Notes: generated by a model not told the origin, from the sequence alone. A DNA stretch of 64,000 bases from Paraburkholderia tuberum STM678 (GCF_902833905.1 NZ_CADFGP010000008.1:125608-189607); one strand, 5' to 3'; shown: positions 1 through 9,535, numbered from the stretch's first letter. A program made the numbers and translations.

Positions 1-7
1 GACACAA

Positions 8-436
8 GTGAAGAGCCTCGAAGAAAAACTTGCCTATGGTTTAAAGGTATTCGGCGAAATCATGGGTGAAGACAAGGCAGCCGGCTTACGGGCCGCAAGC
101 GAGTCCACCGGCTTCGGATCCGACATTTCACGCCTTGCCATCAACTACGCGTTCGCGGATGTCTGGGGCGACGACAAACTCGAGCGCAAGCAGCGCAGCC
201 TCGTCACGCTGGGCATTCTCATCGCGAGCCGGCAGACGCTCGAACTGAAGAACCACGTCCGCATTGCCGTGCGCAACGGTCTGAGCGCACGCGAACTCGA
301 AGGGGTGCTGATTCAGGCGCTTCCGTATGCCGGGTTCCCAGCCGTCGCCTCCGCGACCACGGCCGTTCTGGAGACACTGCGGGAACTTGGCATCGACACC
401 ACGACCCGCACTTCGGAAGAACGCGGATTGCTGTGA
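8..436 (+). CDS. carboxymuconolactone decarboxylase family protein
   Basis: This 142-residue protein matches the small all-helical carboxymuconolactone decarboxylase (CMD/PcaC-like) family in length and in the segment around residues 60-85 (RSLVTLGILIASRQTLELKN followed by HVRIA), which carries the family's acidic and histidine residues. Family members decarboxylate gamma-carboxymuconolactone or act as thiol-dependent peroxidases. The substrate here is unknown. The GTG start lies 8 bases from the window edge, so the ribosome binding site is not visible and a start further upstream is possible. The next gene follows after 40 bp on the same strand, consistent with one operon. The family call is firm; the reaction is not. 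Confidence 0.8.
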   Translation: MKSLEEKLAYGLKVFGEIMGEDKAAGLRAASESTGFGSDISRLAINYAFADVWGDDKLERKQRSLVTLGILIASRQTLELKNHVRIAVRNGLSARELEGVLIQALPYAGFPAVASATTAVLETLRELGIDTTTRTSEERGLL

Positions 437-476
437 GCCGACATCAGAGCGCCCCCGCGACCAAAGGAGACAATTT

Positions 477-1460
477 ATGAGCACACCAGGCGTGGATATC
501 GTGCCGACGATGCGCGAATTCAACGTTTCCAATGACCTTCTCGACAATCACGCCGAGTTGCAAGAACGCTGGAACGAAGACGGCTACCTGTTCTTTCGCG
601 ACGTTCTCGACCACGAGCCGCTGGAGCGCATGCGCGGTCTGCTTGTTGATCACCTCGACAGCAACGGCTTCGTGGACCGCAACGACCGAGACGTGCGATG
701 GACTGGCAAAGACCGCGAAAATTTCAGCTTTTTTCCCGTGAAGGCGATGAACGAGCAGCGTGCGGCACGCACCGTGATGGAAGACCCCGCAGTTCGTGCG
801 TTCTTTCAGCGGCTGTTCGGCGTACCGCTTTATTGGGTACCTTTCACCGAATACCGCACGTCGCCGCCCGCTATCGACAAAAGCCGCACACGGTTCGACT
901 TCATTCATGAAGATGCGATCTACAGCGACCGCCTCGATTTCATCATCTGCTGGATTCCGCTCAGCGATATCGATGCGCAAGTCGGCGGATTGGCCATCGC
1001 GGAAGGGTTGCATAAGCTCCCGTGCCTGCACAGGAAGGACGGCGACAAGATCGTTCCCATCGATCTCGCGAGCGTGCCAGAAGACGCATGGCGCCGCACG
1101 AACTACCGCTTGGGCGACGTCCTGTTGATGAGCCGACGCACGCCGCACTCTGGTCTCAGCAATCATTCGGACCGTTTTCGTCTGTCACTCGACACGCGCA
1201 TCCTGCCGCACGGCGGAAGTTTCCCGTTTGAGCCCCGCCTGCCCTATGTGGGCACGCTGACGTCGATGGCATCGGACCAGATCGTCGTGCGCGACGCGCA
1301 TGGTGAACATGTGTTGCGACTCGACGACACGAGTTATCTGCGCGGCCTCCAGGGCAACCGCCTGCGCGCAGACGAAATTGCCGGGGTTTATCAGCCGGGA
1401 TCCGAGGTGATCGTTGCACATGAAGGCGGCCTCGTTCAAACGCTGCGCCCGCAGCATTGA
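477..1460 (+). CDS. phytanoyl-CoA dioxygenase (PhyH) family protein
   Basis: A 327-residue Fe(II)/2-oxoglutarate dioxygenase-like protein. The facial-triad signature is visible as H144-E-D146 (in FIHEDAIYSD) and the distal H224 (TPHSGLSNHSDR), followed by an RFRLSLDTR segment that supplies the 2-oxoglutarate-binding arginine in this family. PhyH enzymes hydroxylate acyl-CoA or small-molecule substrates. The ATG at 477 is chosen because AAAGGAG lies just upstream; an open frame continues 150 bases further upstream into the preceding gene. It sits 40 bp after the CMD-like gene, and a perfect 32-bp palindrome follows its stop. The substrate is probably set by the neighbouring hydrolase and CoA ligase, which is inference. 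Confidence 0.85.
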   Translation: MSTPGVDIVPTMREFNVSNDLLDNHAELQERWNEDGYLFFRDVLDHEPLERMRGLLVDHLDSNGFVDRNDRDVRWTGKDRENFSFFPVKAMNEQRAARTVMEDPAVRAFFQRLFGVPLYWVPFTEYRTSPPAIDKSRTRFDFIHEDAIYSDRLDFIICWIPLSDIDAQVGGLAIAEGLHKLPCLHRKDGDKIVPIDLASVPEDAWRRTNYRLGDVLLMSRRTPHSGLSNHSDRFRLSLDTRILPHGGSFPFEPRLPYVGTLTSMASDQIVVRDAHGEHVLRLDDTSYLRGLQGNRLRADEIAGVYQPGSEVIVAHEGGLVQTLRPQH

Positions 1461-1470
1461 TCGTCGTGTC

Positions 1471-1502
1471 AGGCGCAAAGACGAAGCTTCGTCTTTGCGC
1501 CT
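1471..1502. terminator. 32-bp perfect palindrome after the dioxygenase gene
   Basis: AGGCGCAAAGACGAAG is followed immediately by its exact reverse complement, ten bases after the stop codon at 1460. In RNA this folds into a long hairpin, so it is probably a bidirectional transcription attenuator or terminator. There is no clear T-tract. A palindromic protein site is the alternative. Confidence 0.6.
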
Positions 1503-1725
1503 CGCGCCATTCGCCTTGCCCTTTGGCCTGGCAATTCCGAAGCATCGATCACGGGCAGCCTTTGCTCGCGGTTTTATGAACGTCGTGCTAATATCGGAAC
1601 GATACGCTTGTGAACAACCAGGCCGCGAGCCTGCAATGGCTGTCACAGGGTTAGCGGCATCGCGCGCAAGCCGCCCAGGCGTGAAACGCCTGGCCAACGT
1701 CTAACGTTCGACCTCGGGACAAGTC

Positions 1726-2643
1726 ATGATCGATTCATCCGCCGCGGTACTCGTCATCGGCGCCACTGGCGCACAAGGAGGCGCCGCGGCTCGCCATCTT
1801 CTTGCGGCTGGACGCAAGGTACGCTTCCTGACACGCAATCCAGACTCGCCGGCTGCGCGGGCACTCGTCGACATGGATGCGCAGGCGCTACGGGGAGATC
1901 TGGACGACCGCGACTTGCTCGCAAAAGCGATGGAGGGCGTCGGTTCCGTCTTCTCCGTTCTCCTGACTGATTTTGATCGCAGCGACAGGGAGCGCCGCCA
2001 GGGTTTTGCGCTCGTCAACGCAGCGCGCAACACGGAGGTCCCGCAGTTCGTTCACACCTCCGTGGCGCAGGCCGGCAATCATGAGACGTTTCCTGGCTGG
2101 AGCGAGAAACGTTGGAACCGAAAATACTGGACGGACAAATGGGAAGTGGAAGAGGCCGTTCGCGCCGCGGGTTTCGAATCGTGGACGGTCTTGCAACCGG
2201 CATTCATGATGGACAATCTCGCTGAGCCGAAAGCGGGCGCGATGTTTCCGCACCTGCGCGAAGGCTTGCTGCTCAGCGCGTTGCTACCCGAGGCGCGACT
2301 CGACTGGATTGCCGCCGACGACGTGGGCGCGCTCGCGGCCAGCGCGCTAAACGATCCGCAACGCTGGCACGGTGAGACTGTGCCGCTGGCGTCGGAAAGA
2401 CTCACGATGTCTGAAGTTGCGAATCGCCTCGGCAACGTTCTGGGCGCACAGATCAACGTTTCGCACGTGTCACCGGATGAAGCCCGAGCAAAAGGTCTCG
2501 CACCCGGATGGGTGAATGCACAGGAATGGATCAACGCGGTCGGGTACCGCGTCGATATCGATTCGCTTTCCAAACGTGGTGTCCAGCTCACCCCGATGGT
2601 GGACTGGATCGATGCGAATCGACAGCACATCGTACTCGCATAG
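1726..2643 (+). CDS. NmrA-like NAD(P)-binding family protein
   Basis: A 305-residue atypical short-chain dehydrogenase/NmrA (HSCARG-like) protein. The N-terminal Rossmann motif is GATGAQGG (about residues 11-18), followed by an arginine-rich phosphate-binding stretch (RFLTRNPDSPAAR). A central substrate or regulatory domain and the C-terminal segment PMVDWIDANRQ complete the usual length. Members act as redox sensors or as NAD(P)H-dependent reductases of aromatic compounds. The ATG at 1726 is preceded by GGGACAAGTC. The gene starts 266 bp after the dioxygenase, beyond the palindrome, so it may have its own promoter. It precedes the hydrolase by 48 bp. Confidence 0.85.
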   Translation: MIDSSAAVLVIGATGAQGGAAARHLLAAGRKVRFLTRNPDSPAARALVDMDAQALRGDLDDRDLLAKAMEGVGSVFSVLLTDFDRSDRERRQGFALVNAARNTEVPQFVHTSVAQAGNHETFPGWSEKRWNRKYWTDKWEVEEAVRAAGFESWTVLQPAFMMDNLAEPKAGAMFPHLREGLLLSALLPEARLDWIAADDVGALAASALNDPQRWHGETVPLASERLTMSEVANRLGNVLGAQINVSHVSPDEARAKGLAPGWVNAQEWINAVGYRVDIDSLSKRGVQLTPMVDWIDANRQHIVLA

Positions 2644-2691
2644 CTGGTCGATGGACCGCGTGTGCAAGCCTCAGGTAATGGAAAATCCGCA

Positions 2692-3540
2692 ATGAATGAT
2701 CGTGTCCCCTCATGGTTCGACCACGCCATGGCCCAGCCGCGTCGATCTCACTTCACCGAAGGCGGCGGGGTGACTGTCCATTATGTCTCGTGGAACGCCG
2801 CAGACACCGGTAAGCCGCCACTTGTCTTCGCACACGGTTTTCTCGGGCACACGCACTGGTGGGACTTCATTGCGCCCTTCTTCACCGATCGCTTTCGCGT
2901 CTTTGCTCTGGATTTCCGCGGCATGGGCGACAGCGCCTACAGGCAGGAATACAGCGCCGACGTTTTCGTGCGCGACCTCGTCGCTGTCGTGGATGCAATC
3001 GGCTCTGGACCGTGCGTCGCGGTGGGCCACAGTTTCGGCGGATCGCGTCTGCTCCAGGCGTGCGCGACCTTTCCCGATCGTCTCTCGCATGCAGTCGTGC
3101 TCGATTCGTATTTCATGCTACGCGGCGAAACCTTGCCTGCAGTGGAACGACGGCCGCCGCCCCGCCCCTATCCGGACTGGAATACTGCACTCAGTCGCTT
3201 TCGACTCATCCCGGAACAAGATTGCGAGCCGTGGCTGCTCGAGCATCTCGCGCGGACATCACTTCGTGAAACCGCCGACGGCTGGGTATGGCGCTTCGAC
3301 CCGAAGTTGCGGAATCTCCAGCCGGTCGAAGGCGAAGAAGACCTGCTGACCCGCATCGCGGTTCCGGTCAGCTACGTTCACGCCGAGTGCAGCAGCGTAG
3401 TCAGCGCCGATCGCGCGCGCCGCATCGTAGCTGCGATTCCCGGCGCGAAGGGTCCCATCACGATGCCACGCGCAGGCCATCACATGATGCTTGACCAGCC
3501 ACTCGCGCTGGTGAGTCTCTTGCGAGCATTGCTAGCATGA
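2692..3540 (+). CDS. alpha/beta-fold hydrolase
   Basis: A 282-residue alpha/beta hydrolase with the oxyanion segment AHGFLGH near residue 48, the nucleophile elbow GHSFGG (Ser about 114) and a C-terminal catalytic His in RAGHHMM near residue 262. These hydrolases cleave esters, lactones or C-C bonds of ring-fission products. The ATG at 2692 is preferred because GGAA sits 8 bases upstream; a GTG at 2662 would add ten residues. The stop overlaps the start of the acyl-CoA ligase by four bases, so translation is coupled. The order hydrolase then CoA ligase suggests hydrolysis of an intermediate followed by CoA activation of the acid released. Confidence 0.88.
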   Translation: MNDRVPSWFDHAMAQPRRSHFTEGGGVTVHYVSWNAADTGKPPLVFAHGFLGHTHWWDFIAPFFTDRFRVFALDFRGMGDSAYRQEYSADVFVRDLVAVVDAIGSGPCVAVGHSFGGSRLLQACATFPDRLSHAVVLDSYFMLRGETLPAVERRPPPRPYPDWNTALSRFRLIPEQDCEPWLLEHLARTSLRETADGWVWRFDPKLRNLQPVEGEEDLLTRIAVPVSYVHAECSSVVSADRARRIVAAIPGAKGPITMPRAGHHMMLDQPLALVSLLRALLA

Positions 3541-5117
3541 ATTCCAATCTGCGCGAATCGAAAACTGCGCCGTGGTCGAGCGGTTTGCCTCTTGCGGCCC
3601 TGATTGCGCGCGCCGTCGAAAAGCACGGCGCGACGCGACTCCATTTTCATACCCAGGCCGGCGCCTACACTTGCACCACCGAGTCCCTGCTGCACGACGC
3701 GAAAGAGATTGGCAAGGCACTCACAGCCCTCGGTCTGCGTCGAGGCGATGTGATCGCGATACAGCTTCCCACACAGCGCGAGACTGCGCTTCTGTATCTG
3801 GCTGCACTGGAGATCGGTGCGGTACTCGTGCCGATCGTACACATCTACGGTCCCGCCGAAGTCGGCTTCATCCTTCGACAATCCCGCGCCCGCGTTCTGT
3901 GCGTGCCCGATTTCTGGTCCCGAACCGACTACCTGGAGCGTGTCGCCGCGCTCGGCGACACGCCCGACCTCGAGCGCGTGATCGTCGTTGGCGATCGGGC
4001 GCCCTCGAACGGCATCACGTTTGGCGCGCTGCAACGACTCGCCGCGACAACGCATGAACACCGCCCTGCCGACCCGCCAACGTCGGAAGACATTTGCCTG
4101 CTGCTGTACACGTCAGGAACGACAGCTTCGCCCAAAGGCGTGCAGCACTCTCATCGCACAGTAGGCGCAGAGTGGCAGATTCCGTTCATCGACGGGCCTG
4201 GGCCGTATCTCACGCCCTTCCCTGCTGGCCATATTGCAGGCTTCAATTTCCTGTTGCGTCCATTCATTACAGGCACCGAGATGGTGTTCATGGACCGATG
4301 GGACGCCTCGCTTGCCGCGCGACTGGTCGATGAGTATCGCGTGCGCCTTTCGGGCGGCACACCGTTTCATCTCCAGGGGCTCCTCGAAGCCGCCCGCCGC
4401 GACGGGCGCAGCCTGGCGTCCCTCGCTTCTTACGGTCTGGGCGGCACGGGTGTCACGCCGGAGCACGTCGCCATGGCCGATCGGGCCGGCTTCGCGGGAA
4501 CCCGCGCGTACGGGCTGACCGAGCATTCGACAGTGAGTGTCGGCTGGGCCGATTCGCCTTTTGATATCCGGGCCTGCACGGACGGTCGCATTCAACCCGG
4601 CTCGCAGGTGCGCGTTGTCGACGAGTTGGACAGCGACCTGCCTGCCGGACGCGACGGCGAGATTCTGATCAAAGGACCGGAGCTGTTTGTCGGCTACACC
4701 GACCCGGCGCTCAATGCGACCGCGTTCACTCACGACGGATGGTTCCGGACCGGCGATATCGGCCGTCTCGACGAAGACGGTTGCCTGACCATCACGGACC
4801 GAAAGAAGGACATCGTGATTCGCGGAGGAGAAAATATATCGTCGCTCGAAGTAGAGCGAGTACTTGCCACTCACCCGGCCGTGCGCGATGTCGCCGTCGT
4901 GGCGCAGCCAGACGCACGATATGGAGAAAGAGTCTGTGCGGTCGTCGTCTTGCACGAACGCACGTCGCTCGACCTGATCGCAGTCCAGACCCACTTTGCC
5001 GGCGCGGGCGTGGCGAAGCAAAAGACGCCCGAGCAACTTTGCATCGTTGCAGAGCTGCCGCGCACGCCTTCGGGAAAGGTGCGAAAAGGCGATCTGCGCA
5101 AGCAACTTTCCGCGTAG
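3537..5117 (+). CDS. AMP-dependent acyl-CoA synthetase/ligase
   Basis: A 526-residue member of the ANL adenylate-forming family. Visible motifs in order are the P-loop LLLYTSGTTASPKG (about residues 187-200), the A5 motif RAYGLTEHS (about 322-330), the A7/A8 region GWFRTGDIG with the hinge DRKKDIVIRGGENIS (about 400-430), and the A10 motif TPSGKVRKG carrying the catalytic lysine near residue 513. The reaction is ATP + acid to acyl-AMP, then acyl-CoA. Length is normal and all core motifs are intact. It is the last gene of the plus-strand cluster. The carboxylate substrate cannot be read from sequence. Confidence 0.92.
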   Translation: MNSNLRESKTAPWSSGLPLAALIARAVEKHGATRLHFHTQAGAYTCTTESLLHDAKEIGKALTALGLRRGDVIAIQLPTQRETALLYLAALEIGAVLVPIVHIYGPAEVGFILRQSRARVLCVPDFWSRTDYLERVAALGDTPDLERVIVVGDRAPSNGITFGALQRLAATTHEHRPADPPTSEDICLLLYTSGTTASPKGVQHSHRTVGAEWQIPFIDGPGPYLTPFPAGHIAGFNFLLRPFITGTEMVFMDRWDASLAARLVDEYRVRLSGGTPFHLQGLLEAARRDGRSLASLASYGLGGTGVTPEHVAMADRAGFAGTRAYGLTEHSTVSVGWADSPFDIRACTDGRIQPGSQVRVVDELDSDLPAGRDGEILIKGPELFVGYTDPALNATAFTHDGWFRTGDIGRLDEDGCLTITDRKKDIVIRGGENISSLEVERVLATHPAVRDVAVVAQPDARYGERVCAVVVLHERTSLDLIAVQTHFAGAGVAKQKTPEQLCIVAELPRTPSGKVRKGDLRKQLSA

Positions 5118-5124
5118 TAGCAAA

Positions 5125-5472
5125 TCAGTTGGTGCTTATCGAGCGGAGCCGTCCCGGCGCGACTTGAAAAACCGGCTTGTCGCTCGCCTCGATCACCGGA
5201 TGAACGTGCAGCGACAATGCTGGCCAAGCTGTGGCAGCGGAAGTGCCGAACTCGCGAATATCACCTCCCGCGGAAAAGCCTCGTCCACTGCCATTGAGTA
5301 CGATCGCGCGAACCCGCACGTCGCACCGGGCCGCTTCAAACGCGGCAACGAGTCCGCGACGGATTCCCAGACCTAATCCGTTGACTGGCGGATGGCTCAT
5401 CGTGACGATAGCGATTTCGTCTTCTACACGATACTCGACGTCGGCGAAGCGATGCGGCTTGCAATGCGTCAT
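5125..5472 (-). pseudogene. enoyl-CoA hydratase/FadB-like, N-terminal fragment
   Basis: The first ~100 residues are a clear crotonase N-terminus: an IAIVTMSHPPVNGLG segment followed by GRGFSAGGDIREF, the oxyanion-hole and CoA-binding loop. After SDKPVF, where GGLALGG-type sequence should follow, the frame runs into unrelated sequence and stops. The intact enzyme would be 260 residues, or ~700 if FadB-like, so this is a 3' truncation, converging on the acyl-CoA ligase. It suggests the catabolic cluster was moved or trimmed by recombination. The break lies near 5165. Confidence 0.75.
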
Positions 5473-5515
5473 CGGTTATCCGCTGTGGCGTTTGACGATG
5501 GCGGGCACTGTACGC

Positions 5516-5665
5516 CTAACGGTTGTTAGCGAGCCAACTCGGCATATCCGCCGGCCACGGATCGGGATACACCGCGTGCACACCCATCGCGCTCGTGTAG
5601 GCCAGATTCAGTAGGTTGCAAAACGCGATGAAAGCCAGCACCAGAAGCGCCGTGCCACCGGCGGA
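5516..5665 (-). pseudogene. possible C-terminal fragment of a membrane protein
   Basis: The frame contains one hydrophobic segment (ALLVLAFIAFCNLLNLAYTS) followed by a proline- and tryptophan-rich tail ending in PSWLANNR. It resembles the end of a small membrane protein without an upstream start in a convincing context. It lies between the broken hydratase and the GGDEF/EAL gene, so it may be another deletion remnant. No family is recognised. Confidence 0.3.
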
Positions 5666-5841
5666 TGGCAACCGACACGATCGACACCTCGCTCGATGGC
5701 CGTATATCCGCCCGTTAATTTCCGCCGTTGGTCGAGGTTTTTCGGAGGTCGCTTGAGGGTCCGAGTGCAGCCAGTTGTGATCACGCTTGGCCGCTCCGGC
5801 CCCGGAGAATACTATCGCGCGAAAGAAAGCTACTGCGGCGC

Positions 5842-8800
5842 TCAAGCCACCTTGCGTACGCTACTCCAGGACCGCAATTCGGTAGGCGACAATGCTTTCG
5901 AGAAGAGGAAACCTTGCAGTTCGTCGCAACCAATGTTTCGCAGGATCTGAGCCTGATGCTCGCTCTCGACTCCTTCGGCGACCACTCGGAGGCCCAGTTC
6001 GTGGCCGAGCTCGATGATTGCCCGAATAATTGCGAGGTCGGCCGGCGCATCGAGCATGTCTTGCACGAACGCGCGGTCGATCTTGAGGCGATCAAGCGGA
6101 AATCGGTTCAGATAGCTGAGGCTTGAGTAACCGATACCGAAATCGTCGAGGGATAGCTTGACTCCAAGCTTGCGGATCGCCTGGATCGTGGTGAGATAGT
6201 TCTCCGCGTTGTCCATCAACACCGTCTCAGTGATCTCGAGTTCGAGCCGATCGGGAGCCACGCCGTACCGCTCGAGACTGTCTGCGAGCGAGCTTATCAA
6301 GTCTGGATCGCGCAGCTGGATCGCGGACACGTTGATCGAGACGCGCAAATGCATCAGCCCGCCAGCGTCCCACGCGGCGACCTGTCGGCATGCTTCGTCG
6401 ATTACCCAGGCACCGATCGGAATGATGAGTCGTGTGTCTTCGGCGACCGGAATAAACTGCGCAGGCGACACCGTGCCGATCTGCGGGCTGTTCCAGCGCA
6501 AGAGCCCCTCAACGGCAACCGGTTCGCCCGTGCGGGCATCGACACACGGCTGGTACGCAAGCCGGAACTCCTGCCTGGTGATCGCTGTGCGCAGGCACGC
6601 TTCGAGCGTCAACCGGTAGCGCGCGCGTTCGGCCATATCAGGTGCGAAGAACTTGACGAGGTTTCGTCCCGCGGCCTTCGCCTGGTACATCGCGGCGTCG
6701 GCGTTCTGCATCAGGGTATCGATGTCCTCGCCATCGTCCGGGAAAAGTGCCACGCCGACACTGCATGACACCGGCAATGCGGCGCCGCCTAGTTCATGCG
6801 GCTGACGAACGAGCGGCAACAGACGATCCTCGATCGCACGGGTAACATCCGCCACATTGCTGACACCGTTGAGGATTACCGTGAACTCGTCGCCACCGAG
6901 GCGGCTGACGGTGTCATTGCTGCGCACGGCTTGCAGAAGGCGCCGCGCGACCGAGCGCAACAGGTTGTCGCCGATGTGATGGCCAAGCGAATCATTGATG
7001 TTCTTGAACCGGTCCAGATCAATGAAAAGCACGCCGACGCGTTGGCCGGAGTGGCGCGCATTGCCGAGTGCGACGCCAAGGCGCTTGGTGAACAGCTCGC
7101 GGTTCGGCAGTTCCGTTAGCACGTCGTGTTCGGCTAGGAACTGAATGCGCGCCTCGCTCTTCTTGCGGTCCGTGATGTCGATCAACGTGCAGATATAGTG
7201 CGACAGGTTCGCCCGCCGGTCGCGCACCGCGCTCACCATTAGCCATGCCGGATAGTCGTTGCCGGCCCGCCTTCGCACCTGCGCTTCGCCATGCCACCCG
7301 CTGAGGCGATCGACAGAATCGATGACGGCCGGAAAAATGTCATCTTGCTCCTGCGTTCCAAAGAGGAAAGCAGGCTTCTTGCCCGCCACGTCGTCAGCGC
7401 AATATCCAGTCGCTCGATAGAACGATGCATTGGCAGTGACGAGCCGTCGTTGCTCATCCAGAATCAGAATCGCCTCGGATGATGCCTCGAACACCTTGCC
7501 CCACAATTCGAGGCGTTGCTCCATCAGCTTGATCTGGTTGATTGGAGTGAATGCAGTCAATACTGCGTCGCGCCCCTGGAAGTCGAGGCGTCGCGCCGAC
7601 AGCATGGCCCACGTAGGTTCGCTGCCGGCCTTCCAGCGCACCTCGAATTCGTCTACGGCATCTCGGTCCGAGAGTTGCTGGAAAAACCGCGCGCGGACCT
7701 CCGAGTCGAGACCGAAGCCCCAGGGGTCTACCGTGCAGCCGTTGAGCCAGGCAAGCGCTGGCCGGTTTGCGTGCAGGATCTCATGCCCCGGGATTGACGT
7801 GACGACCATCGGCACTGGAGTCGCCTCTACAAGAGCGTATTGCGCGGCCGACGCACGCGCTGTCGCGGCAAGCTCCTTCTGCACGACGCGCTCGCGGTCA
7901 AGCTGCGCGAGCATGTCGTTGAAGCCGCTCACGAGCTGGCCGATCTCGTCCTGACTATGCCACCTGGCGCGCAGCGAGTGGTCTCCTGTGCGGCGCACGG
8001 TATCCATCACGCGCGCCAGCTGGCGCAAGGGGCGGGAAATCTGCTGCGCGACGAAGTACACCATGCTCAGGATCGCGCATAGCAGAAAGAATGCCGTTCC
8101 AAGGTGCAGCCACATTCGCTCAAAGAGGCCGCGCACGCGCTTATGCAGAAGACTTTCGAGTTGGCTGCCGGTGTTACTCCACGCGTCGCTTACGCTCGTT
8201 ACCAGGCGCTGCTGTGCGGAATCGAGCCGGTTCAGCGCGGCCGCATCCGCGCCAGCGTCAACTGCGGCTCCAGCCATGCGGCGATACGTTTCGACGGCGG
8301 CGAGCATGCGTTCGACCGACGGTCCAATCGTGCCGGTCAGTGTGCCGTTCGCGGCCGAAGCTTCCGCATAGTCCGAGCGCAGCCCCTGCAACACTGCGTC
8401 GAGCTGTCCCTCCAGCACGAGGTAGCGGGTACGCATCTCATCGTGGCTCATCGATGCGGCGTGAGGGTTCGCGCCGGCATCGTGCAGATGGCGGCCGATC
8501 CGGTTGACGTCGCCGAGCAGCTCCGGGTAGCGCAGAATCGACAGTGACATTGAATAGTAGCTGTCCAGGTCCGGATCCAGAATCAGGTTCGACTGGTTAC
8601 CGACCCGGGTCACCAGTGCGCGCGTCGCGTCGAGGCCGAGGTCCACCGTCGATGCGCTCGCATGCGGCGCCGAACTTGCTGCGAGTGCATCGCGGACCCG
8701 TTCGTTAATAACTGCGCTTTGCATGTTCGCGCCAAAGCGGCGCTCTGCGTCGTCGAGTCTGCTAGCAGTGCTCTTCAATTGGACCGCAGTCTGCGGCTGC

Positions 8801-9021
8801 CCAGCCCCCGCGAGTGCGAAGTCGATAAGCGCGTCATGCACGGCCGCGACGTAGGCATTCCCGATCAGCTCCTTGTCGGAGAAGTCAATTGCGATGTACT
8901 TTTCGCGGATCAGGATGCCGCTGATGTAAAGGACTGCGCTCAAGTCGAGCAGATAAATCAGCAGCAGCTTTCGGCCGACGCGGAGACGTCCGAGAAACCG
9001 AAAGAACAGGTTGCGTTTCAT
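5842..9021 (-). CDS. membrane sensor with HAMP-PAS-PAS-GGDEF-EAL (cyclic-di-GMP turnover)
   Basis: A 1059-residue inner-membrane signalling protein. A first membrane helix (about residues 16-36) and a second (about 320-340) enclose a ~280-residue periplasmic sensor. A HAMP linker follows (SRPLRQLARVMD), then two PAS-type domains (second with ILDEQRRLVTANASFYRATG), a diguanylate cyclase domain with intact GGDEF and an RSND inhibitory site five residues before it, and a C-terminal phosphodiesterase domain. The EAL signature reads EGL (in AVEGLLRW), while DDFGIGYSSLSYL and ELEITETVL are intact. It probably makes and/or degrades c-di-GMP in response to a periplasmic signal. The ATG at 9021 is chosen because a basic N-terminus then leads into the first helix; an in-frame TTG lies 45 bases upstream. 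Confidence 0.9.
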   Translation of the reverse strand: MKRNLFFRFLGRLRVGRKLLLIYLLDLSAVLYISGILIREKYIAIDFSDKELIGNAYVAAVHDALIDFALAGAGQPQTAVQLKSTASRLDDAERRFGANMQSAVINERVRDALAASSAPHASASTVDLGLDATRALVTRVGNQSNLILDPDLDSYYSMSLSILRYPELLGDVNRIGRHLHDAGANPHAASMSHDEMRTRYLVLEGQLDAVLQGLRSDYAEASAANGTLTGTIGPSVERMLAAVETYRRMAGAAVDAGADAAALNRLDSAQQRLVTSVSDAWSNTGSQLESLLHKRVRGLFERMWLHLGTAFFLLCAILSMVYFVAQQISRPLRQLARVMDTVRRTGDHSLRARWHSQDEIGQLVSGFNDMLAQLDRERVVQKELAATARASAAQYALVEATPVPMVVTSIPGHEILHANRPALAWLNGCTVDPWGFGLDSEVRARFFQQLSDRDAVDEFEVRWKAGSEPTWAMLSARRLDFQGRDAVLTAFTPINQIKLMEQRLELWGKVFEASSEAILILDEQRRLVTANASFYRATGYCADDVAGKKPAFLFGTQEQDDIFPAVIDSVDRLSGWHGEAQVRRRAGNDYPAWLMVSAVRDRRANLSHYICTLIDITDRKKSEARIQFLAEHDVLTELPNRELFTKRLGVALGNARHSGQRVGVLFIDLDRFKNINDSLGHHIGDNLLRSVARRLLQAVRSNDTVSRLGGDEFTVILNGVSNVADVTRAIEDRLLPLVRQPHELGGAALPVSCSVGVALFPDDGEDIDTLMQNADAAMYQAKAAGRNLVKFFAPDMAERARYRLTLEACLRTAITRQEFRLAYQPCVDARTGEPVAVEGLLRWNSPQIGTVSPAQFIPVAEDTRLIIPIGAWVIDEACRQVAAWDAGGLMHLRVSINVSAIQLRDPDLISSLADSLERYGVAPDRLELEITETVLMDNAENYLTTIQAIRKLGVKLSLDDFGIGYSSLSYLNRFPLDRLKIDRAFVQDMLDAPADLAIIRAIIELGHELGLRVVAEGVESEHQAQILRNIGCDELQGFLFSKALSPTELRSWSSVRKVA

Positions 9022-9535
9022 GGGCGTGGTCGCTCTATCGCAAAGTTTTCGTCCCACGTTCGGCAAGCTAGGCGTTTCACTGAGTTTCTCCGTGCAGGGA
9101 ACGTCGGACCTCTGGTTTAGATCCCACGGCGGGAAGAGCCCCTGATCAAGCTATCGACCGGTTGAAGAACTTCTTTAGTCTTTGCTTAAAACGCCCCATA
9201 ACAGTGCTAGAAAAGCGACAACACGGTGCGAACATTTCGAAGGAGGGTGCCTTTTGGGCAGTCGTGCAATGGTGCCAGGACTTTGTCATGGCGAGTGCCT
9301 TTGGCAGGGCAGCAGTCAATATGCGAACTTTTCGCTTCCGCGGCCAAGGGGGCGACCATTCGGACGTTGAATCCGCCTCTGCTTCCGTACGTTCGATTGT
9401 GAAAGACGGACGGTCCTTCATCGGCCTTATGCGAAGCTTTCCATAAGGCCGAGATTTTTTTGGTTGGCGATCGCGGCTACTGACGCGTGAACAGGCCGGT
9501 CGGGGCCAGTCCGCGATCGGTAATCAAAAAAATGT
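9022..9535. other. gene-free spacer with a plus-strand terminator
   Basis: No supported gene is seen between the GGDEF/EAL start and the IS91-type element. A weak TTG-initiated frame runs to 9446 on the plus strand but ends inside a terminator hairpin and has no recognisable domain. Confidence 0.5.
9422..9461 (+). terminator. rho-independent terminator
   Basis: CGGCCTTATG and its exact complement CATAAGGCCG form a 10-bp stem around a 10-base loop, followed by AGATTTTTTT. This is a textbook intrinsic terminator for plus-strand transcription. No obvious gene feeds it from the left, which suggests a lost gene or a small RNA. Confidence 0.8.

Noticed and set aside
9162..9446. 94-codon plus-strand frame before the IS91-type element
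   Set aside because: TTG start, no ribosome binding site, no domain, and it ends inside a terminator hairpin.
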